From positions 620,001 to 684,000 of the forward strand of contig CAVQCJ010000006.1 in assembly GCA_963711005.1 (NCBI GenBank): a stretch of DNA of 64,000 nucleotides, in the 5' to 3' direction. Below are positions 28,054-38,661 of the stretch, piece by piece. The DNA comes from CAVQCJ01 sp963711005 (lineage in GTDB: Bacteria > Actinomycetota > Actinomycetes > Prado026). The position numbers were made by a program, and so were the translations under genes. Position 1 is the first letter of the stretch. The number at the start of each line of letters is the position of its first letter. The notes under the pieces were generated by a model. It was not told the DNA's origin, made no database searches, and saw nothing but the letters and a program-made list of their open reading frames with translations.

Positions 28054-29129
28054 CCGCCGTTCGCCTTCAGCTCGGCCTTGAACTGCAGGAACTGCGTGTA
28101 CGAGTTGGTGAACTTGGTCAGGCCGGTCTTCGGGTCCACGGTGACCCAGTACAGCCAGTTGCCGGCAGCGGGGCTGAGGACCGCGTTGATGGCGTCCTCG
28201 CCGGGCGAGTCGATCGGACCCGGCGGCAACCCGTCGTGCAGGTAGGTGTTGTACGGCGACGGGGTGGCGATGTCGGCGGTCGAAAGCGACTGGTCGTTGT
28301 TCTTGAGCACGAAGTTGACGGTGCTGTTCAGCTGCAGCTTCATGTGCGCGTCGAGACGGTTGAGGATGGCCCTGGCGATCTTCGGGAAGTCCTCGGTCTG
28401 CCCCTCGGCCTGGACGATGCTGGCGATGACCAGCACCTGGTAGGGGCTCAGGTGCATCGCGGCAGCCTTGGTTCGGAGCCCGGTGTCCTGCTCGGCCTGG
28501 ACGTACCGGTGCACCATCGCCTTGAGCACGTGGGTGGCGTCTGCGCCAGGCTCCACGTCGTACGTCGCGGGGAACAGGAACCCCTCCGGGTTGCCGCCGG
28601 AGTAGGCCGGCAGTCCCAGCGCACCGGGGGCGCCCAGCACCGCCTGGAGCTGCTTGACCGGGATCTTCGTCTTCGCCGACAGCAGCTTGACGATCTCGTC
28701 GGTGCGCAGGCCCTCGGGGATCAGGACCCGCGAGGTGATCCGCGACGCCGGGTCGAGCAGCAGGTTGAGCGCGTTCTGGGCGCTCATCTGCAGGTGCAGG
28801 CGGTACGTCCCCGGCTGCAGGTTCGCGTCCGGGTCCTGGCCGGCCACTTCGACGAACGCTGACGCGCTGCGCACGACGTCGGACTTCTCCAGCGTCACCC
28901 CGACCGCACTGATGCTGTCGCCGGCGAGGATCGTCACGGTCACCGTGCCGTGGCCGTCGCCCACGTAGTCCGGCTTGTTGGTGAACCAGCGGACCCCGGC
29001 GCCGACCACGATCCCGAGCAGACCGACGACGACCACGGCCGCGATGAGCACCGCGAAGCCGCCACCGCGCGGCCCGCGCCGGGAGGACCGGGTGGCGACG
29101 TCCTTCATCTCGATGCCGAGCTGGCTCAT
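28050..29129 (-). CDS. mltG: Endolytic transglycosylase MltG
   Basis: 359 residues. A basic cytoplasmic N-terminus, a membrane helix at about 26-46, a LysM-like segment and the YceG domain with VLVIASIVQAEGQTEDFPKI, where the Glu is the catalytic residue that cleaves nascent peptidoglycan. The C-terminal YWVTVDPKTGLTKFTN is typical. It lies in the ruvX-mltG-aroE operon, with four-base overlaps at both ends. Confidence 0.94.
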   Translation of the reverse strand: MSQLGIEMKDVATRSSRRGPRGGGFAVLIAAVVVVGLLGIVVGAGVRWFTNKPDYVGDGHGTVTVTILAGDSISAVGVTLEKSDVVRSASAFVEVAGQDPDANLQPGTYRLHLQMSAQNALNLLLDPASRITSRVLIPEGLRTDEIVKLLSAKTKIPVKQLQAVLGAPGALGLPAYSGGNPEGFLFPATYDVEPGADATHVLKAMVHRYVQAEQDTGLRTKAAAMHLSPYQVLVIASIVQAEGQTEDFPKIARAILNRLDAHMKLQLNSTVNFVLKNNDQSLSTADIATPSPYNTYLHDGLPPGPIDSPGEDAINAVLSPAAGNWLYWVTVDPKTGLTKFTNSYTQFLQFKAELKANGG

Positions 29130-29626
29130 GCCCCACCCTGACTAGGTCGTGCGGTCACCGGTGCCGCGGTCGTGGCAGTCTCGTCGACCTCGACGCCGGC
29201 GGGACTCCCCGTCGACCTCTCGGTGTCGAGCGCGGTCTGCAGAATCATGACAGCAGCGGACTCGTCCACGACAGCGCGGCGCCGGCGCGAGTCCAGGCCG
29301 GCGTCCTGCAGCGCGCGGTGCGCGCCCGCGGTGGACAACCGCTCGTCGACGAGCCGGACCGGTACGTGCGCCGCCGCCGCGAGCTCACCGGCGAACACCC
29401 GGACCGAGTCGGCCGACCGGCCCTCGCCGCCGGACAGCAGCACCGGCAGCCCGACGACGACCTCGACGGCGTCGTTCGCGTCCACCAGAGCCACCAGCCG
29501 GGCGACGTCGCCGTTGCCGCGCGCGACGGTCTCCAGCGGCACCGCCAGCAGGCCGTCCCGGTCGCTGACCGCGACCCCGATCCGCACCGTGCCGACGTCC
29601 ACGCCCAACCGGCGTCCGGTCCTCAC
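29126..29626 (-). CDS. ruvX: Holliday junction resolvase-like RuvX (YqgF)
   Basis: 166 residues, RNase H-like fold. LGVDVGTVRIGVAVSD carries the first catalytic Asp, VVVGLPVLLSGGEG and VDERLSTAGAHR the middle acidic motifs, and DESAAVMILQTAL the last. The C-terminal ~30 residues are a variable tail. GTG start 29624-29626 overlaps the alaS stop (GTGA). Implicated in 16S rRNA maturation and anti-termination in other bacteria. Confidence 0.92.
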   Translation of the reverse strand: MRTGRRLGVDVGTVRIGVAVSDRDGLLAVPLETVARGNGDVARLVALVDANDAVEVVVGLPVLLSGGEGRSADSVRVFAGELAAAAHVPVRLVDERLSTAGAHRALQDAGLDSRRRRAVVDESAAVMILQTALDTERSTGSPAGVEVDETATTAAPVTARPSQGGA

Positions 29627-32361
29627 CGGGCCAGCGCCGCGCGGACCTGGGCGACGGCCGCCTCGAAGTCGGCGGCGCTCCCACGTCCGGAGCCCTGCGC
29701 CACGTCGTCCCGGCCGCCGCCCTTGCCGTCCAGCGCCTGGGCGAGCGTGCTCATCACGGTCCCGGCTCCGGCGCCCTGCGCCGCCGCGCCCGCGTCGCTG
29801 GCCACCACGAGTGCGATCTGGTCGTCGTCGCCGGGCGCGCCGAGCACGACCACGGTCGCCCCCGCCGACTGGCTCCGACCGCGGACGTCCAGCGCCAGCG
29901 TCCGCGCGTCCGCCGGTCGGACCCCGGCCGGCAGCAGCTCGGCGACCAGTCCCAGCCCGTCCGCGCCACCGACCGGCGTGCGTCCGGTCGCGATCTCCGC
30001 CGCCCTCGCCAGCACCTGGCCGGCCCGGACCTTGTCCAGCTCCCGCTCGGCGTCGCGCAACCGGGTCAGCAGCGAGTCGATCCGCTCCGGCAGCTCCTCG
30101 GGGCGTGCCTTGAGCGCCTCGCTGAGCTGGTGCACGAGCAGGTGCTCGCGAGCCAGGAAGCGGTACGCGTCCGAGCCGACGAGCGCCTCGACGCGGCGCA
30201 CCCCGGCCCCGATCGAGGACTCCCCCAGCAGCTTGACCACGCCGAGCTCGCCGGTGTGCCGCATGTGCGTGCCGCCGCACAGCTCGCGGGCCCAGTCGCC
30301 GACGCTGACGACCCGCACGCGGTCGCCGTACTTCTCGCCGAAGAGCGCCATGGCACCGAGCGCGATCGCCTCGGTCTGGCTCATGACGTCGGCGGTGACC
30401 GACAGGTCGCCGAGCAGCACCTCGTTCACCCGCTGCTCGACGTCGTCGAGCACGGACGAGGGCACCGCGGTCGGGCTCGGGAAGTCGAAGCGCAGCCGGC
30501 CCGGGGAGTTCTCCGAGCCCATCTGCGTCGCCTGCTCGCCCAGCGCCTCGCGGAACGCCTTGTGCACCATGTGCGTCGCGGTGTGGGCCCGCGAGATCGC
30601 CAGCCGGCGCTCCAGGTCGACGATGCCCTCGGCGCTCTCGCCGAGCACGGCCTCGCCGTCGACGACCCGCGCCCGGTGCACGATCAGGCCGCGGACCGGG
30701 GCCTGCACGTCGCGCACCTCGACCAGCGCACCGTTCGCGAGCTGGACGACGCCCTCGTCGGCGAGCTGCCCGCCGCCCTCGGCGTAGAACGGGGTGCGGT
30801 CGAGGACCAGCTCGACGTCCGTGCCGGCCGGCGCGGACTGCACACGGGCGCCGTCGACGAGCAGCCCGCGCACCCGGGCCTCGCCCGCTACCTCGTCGTA
30901 GCCGGTGAACTCGCTCGGCCCGACCTCGGCCAGCAGCGCCCGGTACGCGGCCACATCGGCGGCACCGGCCTTGCGGCTCTTCGCGTCCGCCTTGGCCCGC
31001 TCGCGCTGCTCGGGCATCAGCCGCCGGAAGCCGTCGGTGTCGACGGTGAGGCCCTTCTCCTGCGGCCATCTCCAGCGTCAGGTCGATCGGGAACCCGTAC
31101 GTGTCGTGCAGCTTGAACGCGACGTCGCCGGGCACCGACGGGCCGACGGCGTACTCCTCGTGCCGTCCGCTCGCCTTGGTCACCTCGACCGTCGCGCGGT
31201 CCAGGCCGGGCTCGTTCTCGGCGATCCAGGTGTCGAACAGCTTCGACCCGGTCTGCAGGGTCTGCAGGAACGAGCGCTCCTCCGCCTCGCAGGCCGCGCG
31301 GATCCGGTCGTGGTCGGCGCGCAGCTCGGGGTACTGCGCCTCCATCGCCTCGATGCCGACCTCGGCAAGCTCGCCGAACGTCGGGTCGTGCGCTCCGAGC
31401 AGGCGCATCGCGCGGACGGCGCGGCGGATGATCCGGCGCAGGACGTAGCCGCGGCCCTCGTTGCCGGGCACCACGCCGTCGCCGACCAGCATCACCGCGG
31501 TGCGGGCGTGGTCGGTCACGATCCGCAGCCGGACGTCGTCGTCGGGGTCGGCGTCGTAGCGCTTGCCGGTCAGCTCGCCGGCGCGGTCGAGGATCGCGCG
31601 GCTGGTGTCGATCTCGTACAGGTTGTCGACACCCTGCAGGACCGCGGCCATCCGCTCCAGGCCCATCCCGGTGTCGATGCTCTTCTTCGGCAGGTCGCCG
31701 AGGATCGGGAAGTCCTCCTTGCCGCTGCCTGGCCCGCGCTCGAACTGCATGAACACGAGGTTCCAGATCTCCAGGTAGCGCTCGCCGTTGACCGCGGGGC
31801 CGCCCTCCTCGCCGTAGTCGGGGCCGCGGTCGTAGTTGATCTCCGAGCAGGGGCCGCACGGACCGGGCACGCCCATCGACCAGTAGTTCTCGCGTCATGC
31901 CCAGCCGCTGGATCCGGTCCAGCGGCACGCCGACCTGGCGGTGCCAGATGTCGGCGGCCTCGTCGTCGTCGAGGTAGACGGTGATCCACAGCCGGTCCGG
32001 GTCCAGGCCGTACCCGCCCTGCTCCGACCGCGCCGGTGACCAGCTCCCAGGCGAGCGGGATCGCCAGCTCCTTGAAGTAGTCGCCGAAGGAGAAGTTGCC
32101 GCACATCTGGAAGAACGAGGCGTGCCGGGTGGTCTTGCCGACCTCCTCGATGTCCAGCGTGCGCACGCACTTCTGCACGCTGGTCGCGCGCGGGAACGGC
32201 GCGGTCTGCTGGCCGAGGAAGTACGGCTTGAAGGGGACCATGCCGGCGTTGACGAGCAGCAGGGTCGGGTCCGCGGCGATCAAGGAGGCGGACGGCACGA
32301 CGGTGTGCCCGCGCTCCTCGAAGAAGCGCAGGAAGCGACGCCTGATCTCGGCCGACTCCAT
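29623..32361 (-). CDS. alaS: Alanine-tRNA ligase (three frameshifts)
   Basis: 911 residues after removing extra bases near 31065, 31894 and 32027. Class II core: MESAEIRRRFLRFFEERGH, LLVNAGMVPFKPYFLG, CGNFSFGDYFKE and MGVPGPCGPCSE. The editing domain zinc residues are in SRAHTATHMVHKAF and CGGTHMRHTG. The C-Ala domain ends ADFEAAVAQVRAAL. An essential single-copy enzyme, so the frame breaks must be errors. The start lies 30 bases past the rarA stop. Confidence 0.93.
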
Positions 32362-32391
32362 GGAGCCCTCTCTGGACGGGGGCCCACGAGC

Positions 32392-33770
32392 CTACCCGGG
32401 GGTCGGCCCGGAACCGTCCCCGTCGTCGCCGCGCACGAGGCGCCGCAGCCGGGCCAGCCGCTCGGCCAGCTCACGCTCGGCCCCATGGTCGCTGGGCCGG
32501 TAGTAGTCGCGGCCGACCACGGCGTCCGGGGGGTACTGCTGGGCCACCACGCCGCGCGGGTGGTCGTGCGGGTAGTCGTAGCCCCTGCCCGTGCCCGAGC
32601 TTCTTGGCTCCGGCGTAGTGCGCGTCCCGCAGGCCCGGCGGCACCGGGCCGACCCGGCCGGACCGGACGTCCGCCGCGGCGGCCCCGATCGCGTCGATGA
32701 CCGCGTTGGACTTGGGCGCGAGGGCGAGCGCGATCACCGCCTGGGCCAGCGGCAGCCGCCCCTCCGGCAGCCCGACGAGCTGGACCGCCTGGTACGCGGC
32801 GACCGCGGTCGGCAGGGCGGTCGGGTCGGCCAGCCCGATGTCCTCGGACGCCAGGATGACCAGCCGCCGGGCCACGAACCGCGGGTCCTCGCCGGCCTCG
32901 ACCATCCGGGCCAGGTAGTGCAGCGCCGCGTCGACGTCGCTGCCGCGGATGCTCTTGATCAGTGCGCTGGTGACGTCGTAGTGCTCGTCGCCGTCGCGGT
33001 CGTAGCGCACCGCCGCCTTGTCGACGGCCTGCTCGACGTGCTCGACGTCGACCCGCTTGACCCCGGCCGCGAGCGCGCCGCCGGCCGCGGCCTCCAGCGC
33101 GGTCAGCCCCCAGCGGGCGTCCCCGGCGGCCAGCCGGGTGAGCATGTGCAGCGCCTCGTCGGAGACCTCGATGCCGTCCGGGGCCAGGCCGCGCTCGTCG
33201 ACCAGCGAGCGCTCCAGCAGCACCCGGACGTCCGCGGCCTCCAGCGGTCGCAGCGTCACCAGGAGGCTGCGGGACAGCAGCGGCGACACGATGCTGAACG
33301 ACGGGTTCTCCGTGGTCGCGGCGACCAGGGTCACCCAGCCGTTCTCGACCGCGGGCAGCAGCGCGTCCTGCTGGGTCTTGGAGAACCGGTGCACCTCGTC
33401 GATGAACAGCACGGTCCCGCGACCGGACGCCGCCGAGCTCGCGGCGGGCGTCGTCGATCACCGCCCGGACGTCCTTGACCCCCGCTGTCACGGCGGACAG
33501 CTGGACGTAGCGCCGGTCGGCGGCGCTGGCGACCAGATGCGCCAAGGTGGTCTTCCCGGTCCCCGGCGGCCCCCAGAGGATCAGCGAGCCGGACCGCGCA
33601 CCCGACCCCGCTGCCGTCCCCTCGACCAGCCGCCGCAGCGGCGAGCCCGGCTGCAGGACCTGGTCCTGCCCGACCACCTCGTCGAGCGAGCGCGGCCGCA
33701 TGCGTACCGCCAGCGGCGCGACCTCCGCCGCCCGGTCGTCGGCCGCCGAGGTGAACAGGTCCTCCGCCAC
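32392..33770 (-). CDS. rarA: Replication-associated recombination ATPase RarA/MgsA (two frameshifts)
   Basis: 458 residues after removing extra bases near 32583 (GGGG run) and 33429. AAA+ clamp-loader-like: RPRSLDEVVGQDQVL, Walker A WGPPGTGKTTLAH, Walker B MLFIDEVHRFSKTQQD, sensor AATTENPSFSI. The C-terminal tetramerisation domain follows (LIKSIRGSDVDAALHYLARM, SEDIGLADPTAL, AGAKKLGHGQG, then GYDYPHDHP in the restored frame). Stop TAG at 32392-32394. Acts at stalled replication forks. Confidence 0.92.
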
Positions 33771-33817
33771 GCGCCGACCCTAACCGTCCCCACCCCCACC
33801 CCCCGCCCACCCACTTG

Positions 33818-33879
33818 CGCGATCTTGAGAGATTCAGGGGCCGCCACGGCGTGTCGTCCCTGCATCTCTCAAGATCGCG
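33818..33879. repeat. Palindromic intergenic element between aspS and rarA
   Basis: cgcgatcttgagagat (33818-33833) is repeated perfectly inverted at 33864-33879, and after one mismatch the stem continues with caggg/ccctg, leaving a ~17-base loop. It could terminate aspS transcription or be a dispersed palindrome: the 13-base half ctcaagatcgcgg recurs at 57128-57140. Confidence 0.6.
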
Positions 33880-33893
33880 GGGGGCAGAGGGGG

Positions 33894-35630
33894 TCAGTCG
33901 GGGGTGGCGTCGATGCCGGCCTCGCGGCGCTGCTCGGCGGTGATCGGGGTCGGTGCCTCGGTCAGCGGGTCGAAGCCGTTCCCGGTCTTGGGGAAGGCGA
34001 TCACCTCGCGCAGGCTGGCCGACCCGGTGAGCAGCATGCAGATCCGGTCCCAGCCGAAGGCGATCCCGCCGTGCGGCGGCGGCCCGAACGCGAAGGCGTC
34101 CAGCAGGAAACCGAACTTCTCCCGGGCCTCCTCGCGGCTGAGCCCGAGCAGGTCGAAGACCCGCTGCTGGACGTCCGGCCGGTGGATACGGATCGACCCG
34201 CCGCCGATCTCGTTGCCGTTGCAGACGATGTCGTACGCCCAGGCCAGCGCCTCGTCGGGCGCCTGCTCGAAGCGGTCCGTCCACTCGGCGTTCGGCGACG
34301 TGAACGGGTGGTGCACGGCCGTCCAGCCGGTCCCGCCGTCGTCCAGCTCGACCTCCTCGAACATGGGCGCGTCGACCACCCACAGGAACGACCACTGCGA
34401 CTCGTCGATCAGCCCGCACCGACGCCCGACCTCCAGCCGGGTCGCGCCGAGCAGGGCCAGCGCCTGCGACCGCTTGCCCGCCGCGAAGAACGCGCAGTCA
34501 CCCGGCTCGGCCCCGACCGCCGCCCGCAGGCCGGCCCGTTCGCTCTCGGACAGGTTCTTGGCCACTGGGCCGCCGAGCTCGCCGTCCGCCCCGAACGTGA
34601 CGTACGCCAGCCCGCGCGCGCCGCGCTGCTTGGCCCACTCCTGCCAGGCGTCGAACGTCCGCCGTGGCTGGTCTGCGCCGCCGGGCATCACCACCGCGCC
34701 GACGTGCTCGGCCTGGAAGACGCGGAACTCGGTGCCGGCGAAGTACCCGGTGAGGTCGGCCAGCTCGAGGCCGAAGCGCAGGTCCGGCTTGTCCGACCCG
34801 TACCGGGCCATCGCGTCCGCGAACGTCAGCCGCGGCACCTCGCCCACGTCGATGCCCAGCACGCCGTGCCAGATCGCGCGGACCACAGCCTCACCGACCT
34901 CGATGACGTCGTCCTGGTCGACGAACGACATCTCGATGTCCAGCTGGGTGAACTCCGGCTGGCGGTCGGCGCGGAAGTCCTCGTCGCGGTAGCAGCGGGC
35001 GATCTGGAAGTACCGCTCCATCCCGGCGACCATCAGCAGCTGCTTGAACAGCTGCGGCGACTGCGGCAGCGCGTACCAGCGCCCCGGCTGCAGCCGCACC
35101 GGCACCAGAAAGTCGCGTGCGCCCTCCGGCGTCGAGCGGGTCAGCGTCGGCGTCTCGATCTCGACGAAGTCCCGCTCCAGCAGGACGTCCCTGGCCAGCC
35201 GGTTGACCTGGCTGCGCATCCGCAGCGCCCGCGCCGGACCGGTGCGACGCAGGTCCAGGTAGCGGTACTTCAACCGCGCCTCCTCGCCGACCTCGACGTG
35301 GTCGTCGATGGGGAACGGCAGCGGCGCCGACTCGCTGAGCACGTCGACGTGTGCGGCGCCGACCTCGACCTCGCCGGTCGGGAGCTCGGCGTTGGCGTTG
35401 CCCGCCGGCCGCAGGCTCACCGCGCCGGTCACCTTCAGGCAGTACTCGGCCCGCAGCCCGTGCGCCACCTCGGGGTCGCGGACCACGACCTGCACCACGC
35501 CGGTCGCGTCCCGAAGGTCGAGAAAGGCCACCCCGCCGTGGTCCCGCCGGCGAGCGACCCAGCCGGCCAGGACGACGGTCGTTCCGGCGTCGGCGGCGCG
35601 CAGGCTGCCGGCCTGATGGGTGCGGATCAC
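33894..35630 (-). CDS. aspS: Aspartate-tRNA ligase
   Basis: 578 residues from GTG 35628-35630, which overlaps the hisS stop (GTGA). An OB-fold anticodon domain (RRRDHGGVAFLDLRDATG) precedes the class II core with RYLDLRR, FVEIETPTLTRSTPEGARDF, QSPQLFKQLLMVAG, CYRDEDFRADRQPEFTQLD and GGIAFGWDRICMLLTG, plus the bacterial GAD insertion. Whether it discriminates tRNA-Asp from tRNA-Asn cannot be told here. Confidence 0.96.
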   Translation of the reverse strand: MIRTHQAGSLRAADAGTTVVLAGWVARRRDHGGVAFLDLRDATGVVQVVVRDPEVAHGLRAEYCLKVTGAVSLRPAGNANAELPTGEVEVGAAHVDVLSESAPLPFPIDDHVEVGEEARLKYRYLDLRRTGPARALRMRSQVNRLARDVLLERDFVEIETPTLTRSTPEGARDFLVPVRLQPGRWYALPQSPQLFKQLLMVAGMERYFQIARCYRDEDFRADRQPEFTQLDIEMSFVDQDDVIEVGEAVVRAIWHGVLGIDVGEVPRLTFADAMARYGSDKPDLRFGLELADLTGYFAGTEFRVFQAEHVGAVVMPGGADQPRRTFDAWQEWAKQRGARGLAYVTFGADGELGGPVAKNLSESERAGLRAAVGAEPGDCAFFAAGKRSQALALLGATRLEVGRRCGLIDESQWSFLWVVDAPMFEEVELDDGGTGWTAVHHPFTSPNAEWTDRFEQAPDEALAWAYDIVCNGNEIGGGSIRIHRPDVQQRVFDLLGLSREEAREKFGFLLDAFAFGPPPHGGIAFGWDRICMLLTGSASLREVIAFPKTGNGFDPLTEAPTPITAEQRREAGIDATPD

Positions 35631-36964
35631 GGGTGCTGCTCCTCGGGGTCGATCGCCGATACGGACGGACGGAGGTCCGCGGCCGGGGGTTCCCACGCCG
35701 CGGGGTCGGCGGGCACCTGCTCGCCCGAGCGGATGTCCCGCACGCTGCCGTCCGCCGGGAACCAGACGTACGGGATGCCGCGCCGGTCGGCGTGCCGGAT
35801 CTGCCGGCCGTACTTGGCCGCGGACGGCGCCACCTCGCAGGCGATCCCGCGGGCGCGCAGCGCGGTGGCCACCCGGTCGGACTCGCCCCGCGCCGTCTCG
35901 TCGGCGACCGCCACGAGCACGCAGGTCGGCACCGGGCGGCTGGCGCCGACGAGCCCGCGCCCCAGCACACGGCCCAGGATCCGGGTGACCCCGATCGACA
36001 CCCCGACGCCGGGGTAGGTCGTGCGGCCGTCGGACGCCAGGGCGTCGTAGCGCCCGCCGCCGCCGATCGAGCCCAGGTCCTCGTGCCCGTCCAGCACCGT
36101 CTCGAAGACGGTCCCGGTGTAGTAGTCGAGGCCGCGGGCGATACGCAGGTCGGCCACCAGGATCCCCGGCGCGACTGCTCGCACTCCCTCGACGACCCGA
36201 ACCAGCTCCTCGAGGCCCTCGTCCAGCAACGGGTCCTGGACGCCGAGCGCGCGCACCCGGTCGACGAACGAGGTGTCGCTGGTCCGGATCGAAGCCAGGT
36301 CGATGCAGCGCCCGGCCGCCTTGTCCGCCAACCCCGCCTCAGCCGTGAGCAGCCCGCGGACACCGTCCGGCCCGATCTTGTCGAGCTTGTCGATCGCCCG
36401 GAGCGCCGCCGACGGGTCGCTGGCGCCCAGCCCTCGGAAGAACCCCTCGGCCAGCTTGCGGTTGTTGACCTGGATGGTGACCGGCGGCAGCGGCAGCCCC
36501 CGCAGCGCCTCCGCGACGACGACCGCCACCTCGACGTCGTAGTGGAACGGGAGCGAGTCGCGGTCGACGACGTCGATGTCCGCCTGCAGGAACTCGCGGT
36601 ACCGCCCCTCCTGCGGGCGCTCGCCGCGCCACGCCTTCTGGATCTGGTAGCGACGGAACGGGAACTCCAGGTGTCCGGCGTTCTCCAGCACGTACCGCGC
36701 GAACGGCACCGTCAGGTCGAAGTGCAGCCCGAGCCCCTTGTCCGACTCGCCCTCCGCCGCGTGCAGCCGGCGCACGACGTACACCTCCTGCTGGATGTCG
36801 CCCTTGCGGGACAGCTGTTCCAGCGACTCGACCGCCCGCGTCTCGAGCGAGCCGAACCCGTGCAGCTCGAAGGTCCGCCGCAGCTGGTCGACGACGTGCT
36901 GCTCGACGATCCGCTCGCCCGGCAGCCACTCCGGGAAGCCCGACAGCGGTGCGATCCGGCTCAC
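35627..36964 (-). CDS. hisS: Histidine-tRNA ligase
   Basis: 445 residues. Class II motifs: GFPEWLPGERIVEQHVVDQ, DLTVPFARYV, FRRYQIQKAWRGERPQEGRYREF, the histidine-A RGLDYYTGTVFE and GGGGRYDAL, with a C-terminal anticodon domain. GTG start 36962-36964 overlaps the MBL hydrolase stop. A slightly variant long N-terminal form common in actinobacteria. Part of the MBL-hisS-aspS operon. Confidence 0.96.
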   Translation of the reverse strand: MSRIAPLSGFPEWLPGERIVEQHVVDQLRRTFELHGFGSLETRAVESLEQLSRKGDIQQEVYVVRRLHAAEGESDKGLGLHFDLTVPFARYVLENAGHLEFPFRRYQIQKAWRGERPQEGRYREFLQADIDVVDRDSLPFHYDVEVAVVVAEALRGLPLPPVTIQVNNRKLAEGFFRGLGASDPSAALRAIDKLDKIGPDGVRGLLTAEAGLADKAAGRCIDLASIRTSDTSFVDRVRALGVQDPLLDEGLEELVRVVEGVRAVAPGILVADLRIARGLDYYTGTVFETVLDGHEDLGSIGGGGRYDALASDGRTTYPGVGVSIGVTRILGRVLGRGLVGASRPVPTCVLVAVADETARGESDRVATALRARGIACEVAPSAAKYGRQIRHADRRGIPYVWFPADGSVRDIRSGEQVPADPAAWEPPAADLRPSVSAIDPEEQHP

Positions 36965-37635
36965 CGGTCCACCAGCTGGCGCAGGTACGGGTTCGTCGCC
37001 CGCTCGGTGCCGATGCTGGTGGTCTCGCCGTGTCCGGGGAGCACGACAGTCTCGTCGGGCAGCGGCAGGATCTTCGTACGCAACGACTCCTCCATGGCTG
37101 CGTGATCGCCGCCGAGCAGGTCGGTGCGGCCGATCGACCCGCGGAACAGCACGTCGCCGCTGACGCAGACCGGCCGCTCCTCGCCGGCGCCCGGCAGCCG
37201 GAACAGCACCGACCCCTCGGTGTGACCGGGCGCGTGGTCCACGGTGATCGCCAGCCCCGCGAGGGACAGCTCGGCACCGTCCGTCATCGTCAGGACGTCG
37301 GCAGGCTCCGTCCAGGTGAGCACGCCGGCGAGCGCGGCCCGCAGCTCCGGGCCGAGCAGCGAGACCGGGTCGGCCAGGCGGTACCGGTCGGCGCTGTGGA
37401 CGTACGCCGGGATGCCACGCGCGCCGCACACCGGCGTCACCGAGTAGGTGTGGTCCAGGTGCCCGTGCGTGAGCAGCACCGCGACCGGCTGGAGCCGGTG
37501 CTCGCGCAGGACCTCCGCCAGCCGGTCCTGCACACCCACTCCCGGATCCACCACCACGCACTCCTGCCCCTCGCCGGGCGCCACCACCCAGCAGTTCGTG
37601 GCGAACATCTCGGCGGGGAAGCCGGCGACGAGCAC
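36961..37635 (-). CDS. Metallo-beta-lactamase-fold hydrolase (glyoxalase II-like)
   Basis: 224 residues from GTG 37633-37635 (GGAGGAG upstream). HGHLDHT near residue 54, the later metal ligand HAPGHTEGSV, GDVLFRGSIGRTDL and LPGHGETTS form the dinuclear metal site of the glyoxalase II/YcbL group. Its position directly before hisS is conserved in actinobacteria. Substrate unknown; a thioester hydrolase is likely. Confidence 0.88.
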   Translation of the reverse strand: MLVAGFPAEMFATNCWVVAPGEGQECVVVDPGVGVQDRLAEVLREHRLQPVAVLLTHGHLDHTYSVTPVCGARGIPAYVHSADRYRLADPVSLLGPELRAALAGVLTWTEPADVLTMTDGAELSLAGLAITVDHAPGHTEGSVLFRLPGAGEERPVCVSGDVLFRGSIGRTDLLGGDHAAMEESLRTKILPLPDETVVLPGHGETTSIGTERATNPYLRQLVDR

Positions 37636-37821
37636 GACGGGGCTCCTCCTGGCTGGGCTGGGTCTGGGTGCCCCCGAAGGGTACCGGCGGGTCTCGCCAC
37701 GTCGCGAACCAGTTGACCGGGGCACGGGACCTGCCCGCCTACACTGTCCGGCGGCAGCGGATCCGCCCGCGTGGGATCTCCGCGCCCGCTACCGGAACAG
37801 CAGCGAACAAGGAGCACCGAC
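37636..37821. promoter_or_regulatory. Divergent promoter region, MBL-hisS operon / ppi
   Basis: 186 bases between divergent starts at 37635 (minus) and 37822 (plus). AAGGAG at 37809-37814 is the ribosome site of the isomerase gene. No reliable -35/-10 pair or operator could be identified. Confidence 0.35.
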
Positions 37822-38661
37822 GTGACCGGCAACAAGCGCGAGCGGGAGCTCGCCCGCGCCAAGTACGAGCGGCAGCAGGCCCGGCGCGCGGAGGAGGCGG
37901 CCAAGCGGCGCCGTCGTTACCAAGTCGTCACCGCCGTCGTGGTCAGCGTCGTCGTCGTCGGCGCCCTGATCGGCCTCAACCACATCCTGGGCAGCGGCTC
38001 CAGCGACGCCGCCACGGCCAGCACGACTCCGACCACCACCCCGTCCACCATCCCGACCCCGTCGGCCTCCACCGCCGCGGTGCCCATCCCCACCGACGGC
38101 AGCAACGCCACCTGCAGCTACCCGGCCGGCGGCGGCAGCGCGACGAAGACGGTCAGCGCGCCGGCGACGAGCGCCCCCACCCGCCCGGTCACCGGCACCG
38201 CCAAGCTGTCCCTGAACGGCAAGCCGGTCACGATCTCGCTGCTGCGTTCGAAGGCGCCGTGCACGGTGAACTCCTTCGCGCACCTGGCTCAGGCGAAGTT
38301 CTTCGACAAGACCCCCTGCCACCGCCTGACTACCGGGTCGCTCGCCGTCCTGCAGTGCGGCGACCCGGGCGGGACCGGGTCGGGCGGTCCCGGCTACACG
38401 TTCGCCGACGAGAACCTCACCGGTGCCACCTACCCGGCCGGAACGGTCGCGATGGCCAACTCCGGCCCGAACACCAACGGCAGCCAGTTCTTCCTCGTGT
38501 ACAAGGACTCGACCCTGCCGCCGTCGTACACCCCGTTCGGCAGGATCGTCGGCGGGATGGACGTCCTGGACGCGATCGGCGCTGCCGGTGTCAAGGGCGG
38601 TGGCTCCGACGGTGCGCCGGCCAACCCGGTCACGATCACCTCCGTGAGCATCGGGGGGTGA
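37822..38661 (+). CDS. Membrane-anchored cyclophilin-type peptidylprolyl isomerase
   Basis: 279 residues. A charged coiled N-terminus (NKRERELARAKYERQQARR) is followed by a membrane helix at ~35-57, a Thr/Pro linker and an extracellular cyclophilin domain from ~118. Recognisable are PCTVNSFAHLAQAKFFD, CHRLTTGSLAVLQCGDP, YPAGTVAMANSGPNTNGSQF and FGRIVGGMDVLDAI. GTG start with GGAG upstream. It is the usual neighbour of relA/hisS in actinobacteria; here relA is displaced by the accessory block. Confidence 0.92.
   Translation: MTGNKRERELARAKYERQQARRAEEAAKRRRRYQVVTAVVVSVVVVGALIGLNHILGSGSSDAATASTTPTTTPSTIPTPSASTAAVPIPTDGSNATCSYPAGGGSATKTVSAPATSAPTRPVTGTAKLSLNGKPVTISLLRSKAPCTVNSFAHLAQAKFFDKTPCHRLTTGSLAVLQCGDPGGTGSGGPGYTFADENLTGATYPAGTVAMANSGPNTNGSQFFLVYKDSTLPPSYTPFGRIVGGMDVLDAIGAAGVKGGGSDGAPANPVTITSVSIGG

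Noticed and set aside
33018..36017. A ~1000-codon plus-strand open frame
   Set aside because: Antisense to rarA, aspS and hisS, with low-complexity composition and no ribosome site or motifs.
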